Shown one piece after another: positions 63,156 through 64,000 of a stretch of 64,000 nucleotides of DNA. A model generated the notes under the pieces. It did not search any database. It saw only the letters and a program-made list of their open reading frames with translations, and was not told where the DNA came from. Source of the stretch: Dawidia cretensis (lineage in GTDB: Bacteria; Bacteroidota; Bacteroidia; Cytophagales; Cyclobacteriaceae); NCBI RefSeq assembly GCF_018598175.1, contig NZ_JAHESE010000001.1, positions 620,001 through 684,000 of the forward strand, read 5' to 3'. The position numbers and the translations under genes are program-made. Each line of letters opens with the position of its first letter. Position 1 is the first letter of the stretch.

Positions 63156-63386
63156 AGCTGTTAGGTTTAGGTGATCGTCCGCACCGGCTCATGACGGTCG
63201 GGCAACGCTTTCGGCTGACGACCCTGCCGGTGTCGACGGCATAATGTCGGCTAAGGCGGGAAGTCACGGCTATAATAAAGATAATTATGGCAGACTATAA
63301 AAAGAAACCCCGGCGGCTGCCGGCTATAGATGGGCTAAAAGGAGGCCCAGATAAAGTGTTTTTGAATTAAAAAATGAAGAGGGTGC

Positions 63387-63950
63387 TTAATATTTACGCA
63401 CATAGAAGGTAATATCCTTCAACATAATCTTCGTAAAGGCAAACGACAGCCCTTTGGCTACAAACGAACGACCCGGTTCCGGCAGGAAAAAAGATGCCGT
63501 ATTGGGCACATTCAAACCCCAGGAGCCCGACGGCTCCAGCGCACCCGGCAGGACCAGCGCGACGTGACCGACCGCCGAAGCGTTTTGATATATAGCCACC
63601 ACAGCTTTGTTTTCATTCGCAGCCTGCTGCGCTTGTGTCAGCGTCTCTTGCAGGTAAGCAGGACCGAGTGCCGTCCAGCTGCCGTTTTGTTTCAGGAAGC
63701 CCGCAACCTCGTTCACCGTCATATAACGGCCGGCCTTTGGCGAGAAAAAGTCGTTTACTTTATATACCGTATTTAGCGTCTCTCCTTGCAGTTTGGTACA
63801 GTTGGTAGGCGTACCGGTGTTGTTTGGGGCACAGCCCTTAAACTCTTCCAACGAAGTATTCAGCTCTTTTTTCCAGTTGGGATTCAGGCTTTGCGCTGAC
63901 AGCGCAGAGAGCAGGGTGAATGATAAGGCAAGAGTTGCAAACGTTTTCAT
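63387..63950 (-). CDS. Secreted small protein, possibly cysteine amidase-like
   Basis: A 187-residue exported protein with signal peptide (TLALSFTLLSALSAQ). A Cys in PTNCTKLQG followed by YKVNDFFSPKAGRYMTVNEV, and later a His in AVGHVALVLPG, is reminiscent of NlpC/P60- or CHAP-type amidase Cys-His arrangement, but the fit is weak. GSWGLNVPNTASFFLPEPGRSF follows. The family is not recognised with confidence. The rest of the window to 64000 holds only its upstream region. Confidence 0.5.
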   Translation of the reverse strand: MKTFATLALSFTLLSALSAQSLNPNWKKELNTSLEEFKGCAPNNTGTPTNCTKLQGETLNTVYKVNDFFSPKAGRYMTVNEVAGFLKQNGSWTALGPAYLQETLTQAQQAANENKAVVAIYQNASAVGHVALVLPGALEPSGSWGLNVPNTASFFLPEPGRSFVAKGLSFAFTKIMLKDITFYVRKY

Positions 63951-64000
63951 ACAGAGGATTTTGTACGTGTTTAAACCTCAAAGATATTGAGCGTTTGGGC

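Noticed and set aside
63287-63370. 27-residue micro-ORF (MADYKKKPRRLP...)
   Set aside because: No ribosome site, promoter or conservation can be shown; kept only as a note.
1-64000. CRISPR arrays, insertion sequences, prophage or integron sites
   Set aside because: No regularly spaced direct repeats, transposase, integrase or phage gene was found.

Overview
The window reads as chromosomal DNA from a member of the Bacteroidota, most likely the Cytophagales or a near relative. The evidence is an ECF sigma factor, FecR, SusC and SusD cassette at the left end, lipoproteins with acidic residues after the lipidated cysteine, promoter-like TAnnTTTG boxes instead of E. coli -10 boxes, few Shine-Dalgarno sites, and AraC, GNAT and SusC/D types typical of that phylum. 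The genus is inference. I see no phage, transposase, CRISPR array, rRNA or tRNA, so this is ordinary chromosome with several unusual operons.

Layout. 60-8097: sigma/anti-sigma pair, SusC and SusD, and a secreted endonuclease/exonuclease/phosphatase enzyme; this is a small outer-membrane uptake locus without a glycoside hydrolase. 8160-9545: flavin disulfide oxidoreductase. 9707-16112: a light-sensing operon of a phytochrome that stops after its photosensory module, a 1493-residue CheB-CheR-PAS-histidine kinase, and a single-domain response regulator. 16295-24909: an MscS channel, an FtsX-like permease, a VTT-domain membrane protein, small unknown genes, a Na+/H+ antiporter and an acetyltransferase. 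24910-25558: a gene-free stretch dense in inverted repeats, possibly holding a structured RNA. 25559-26604: a small hydrolase and a DUF488 protein.

26694-34027 is the most striking block. Five co-directional genes, mostly with overlapping or near-touching ends, encode a SWIM zinc-finger protein, a DUF5691 protein, a MoxR-like AAA+ ATPase, a DUF5682 protein with TraB/TIKI-like motifs, and a VWA protein. It looks like a chaperone/protease or NTP-driven control machine of unknown purpose.

34070-45000: an MFS transporter, a second MscS channel, a WYL regulator fused to a PhyH dioxygenase and overlapping a cyclase gene, divergent rtcB, then an FMN reductase and YceI pair with a TetR regulator (two matching operator candidates), and a PchR-like AraC regulator divergent from half of a siderophore-interacting protein. 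45187-52900: SNF2 helicase, TPR protein, hybrid kinase, truncated hemoglobin and a rhodanese-thioredoxin lipoprotein. 52955-63950: a Tat-exported PhoD phosphatase, a HipA-like kinase with DUF3037, an operon of a histone-tail-like protein, a zincless Fpg/Nei glycosylase and DUF72, a VOC/AraC/LsrG-like/alcohol dehydrogenase cluster, a TPR membrane protein and a small secreted protein.

All family assignments come from motifs read by eye; no database search was possible. Residue numbers refer to the start codons chosen here.
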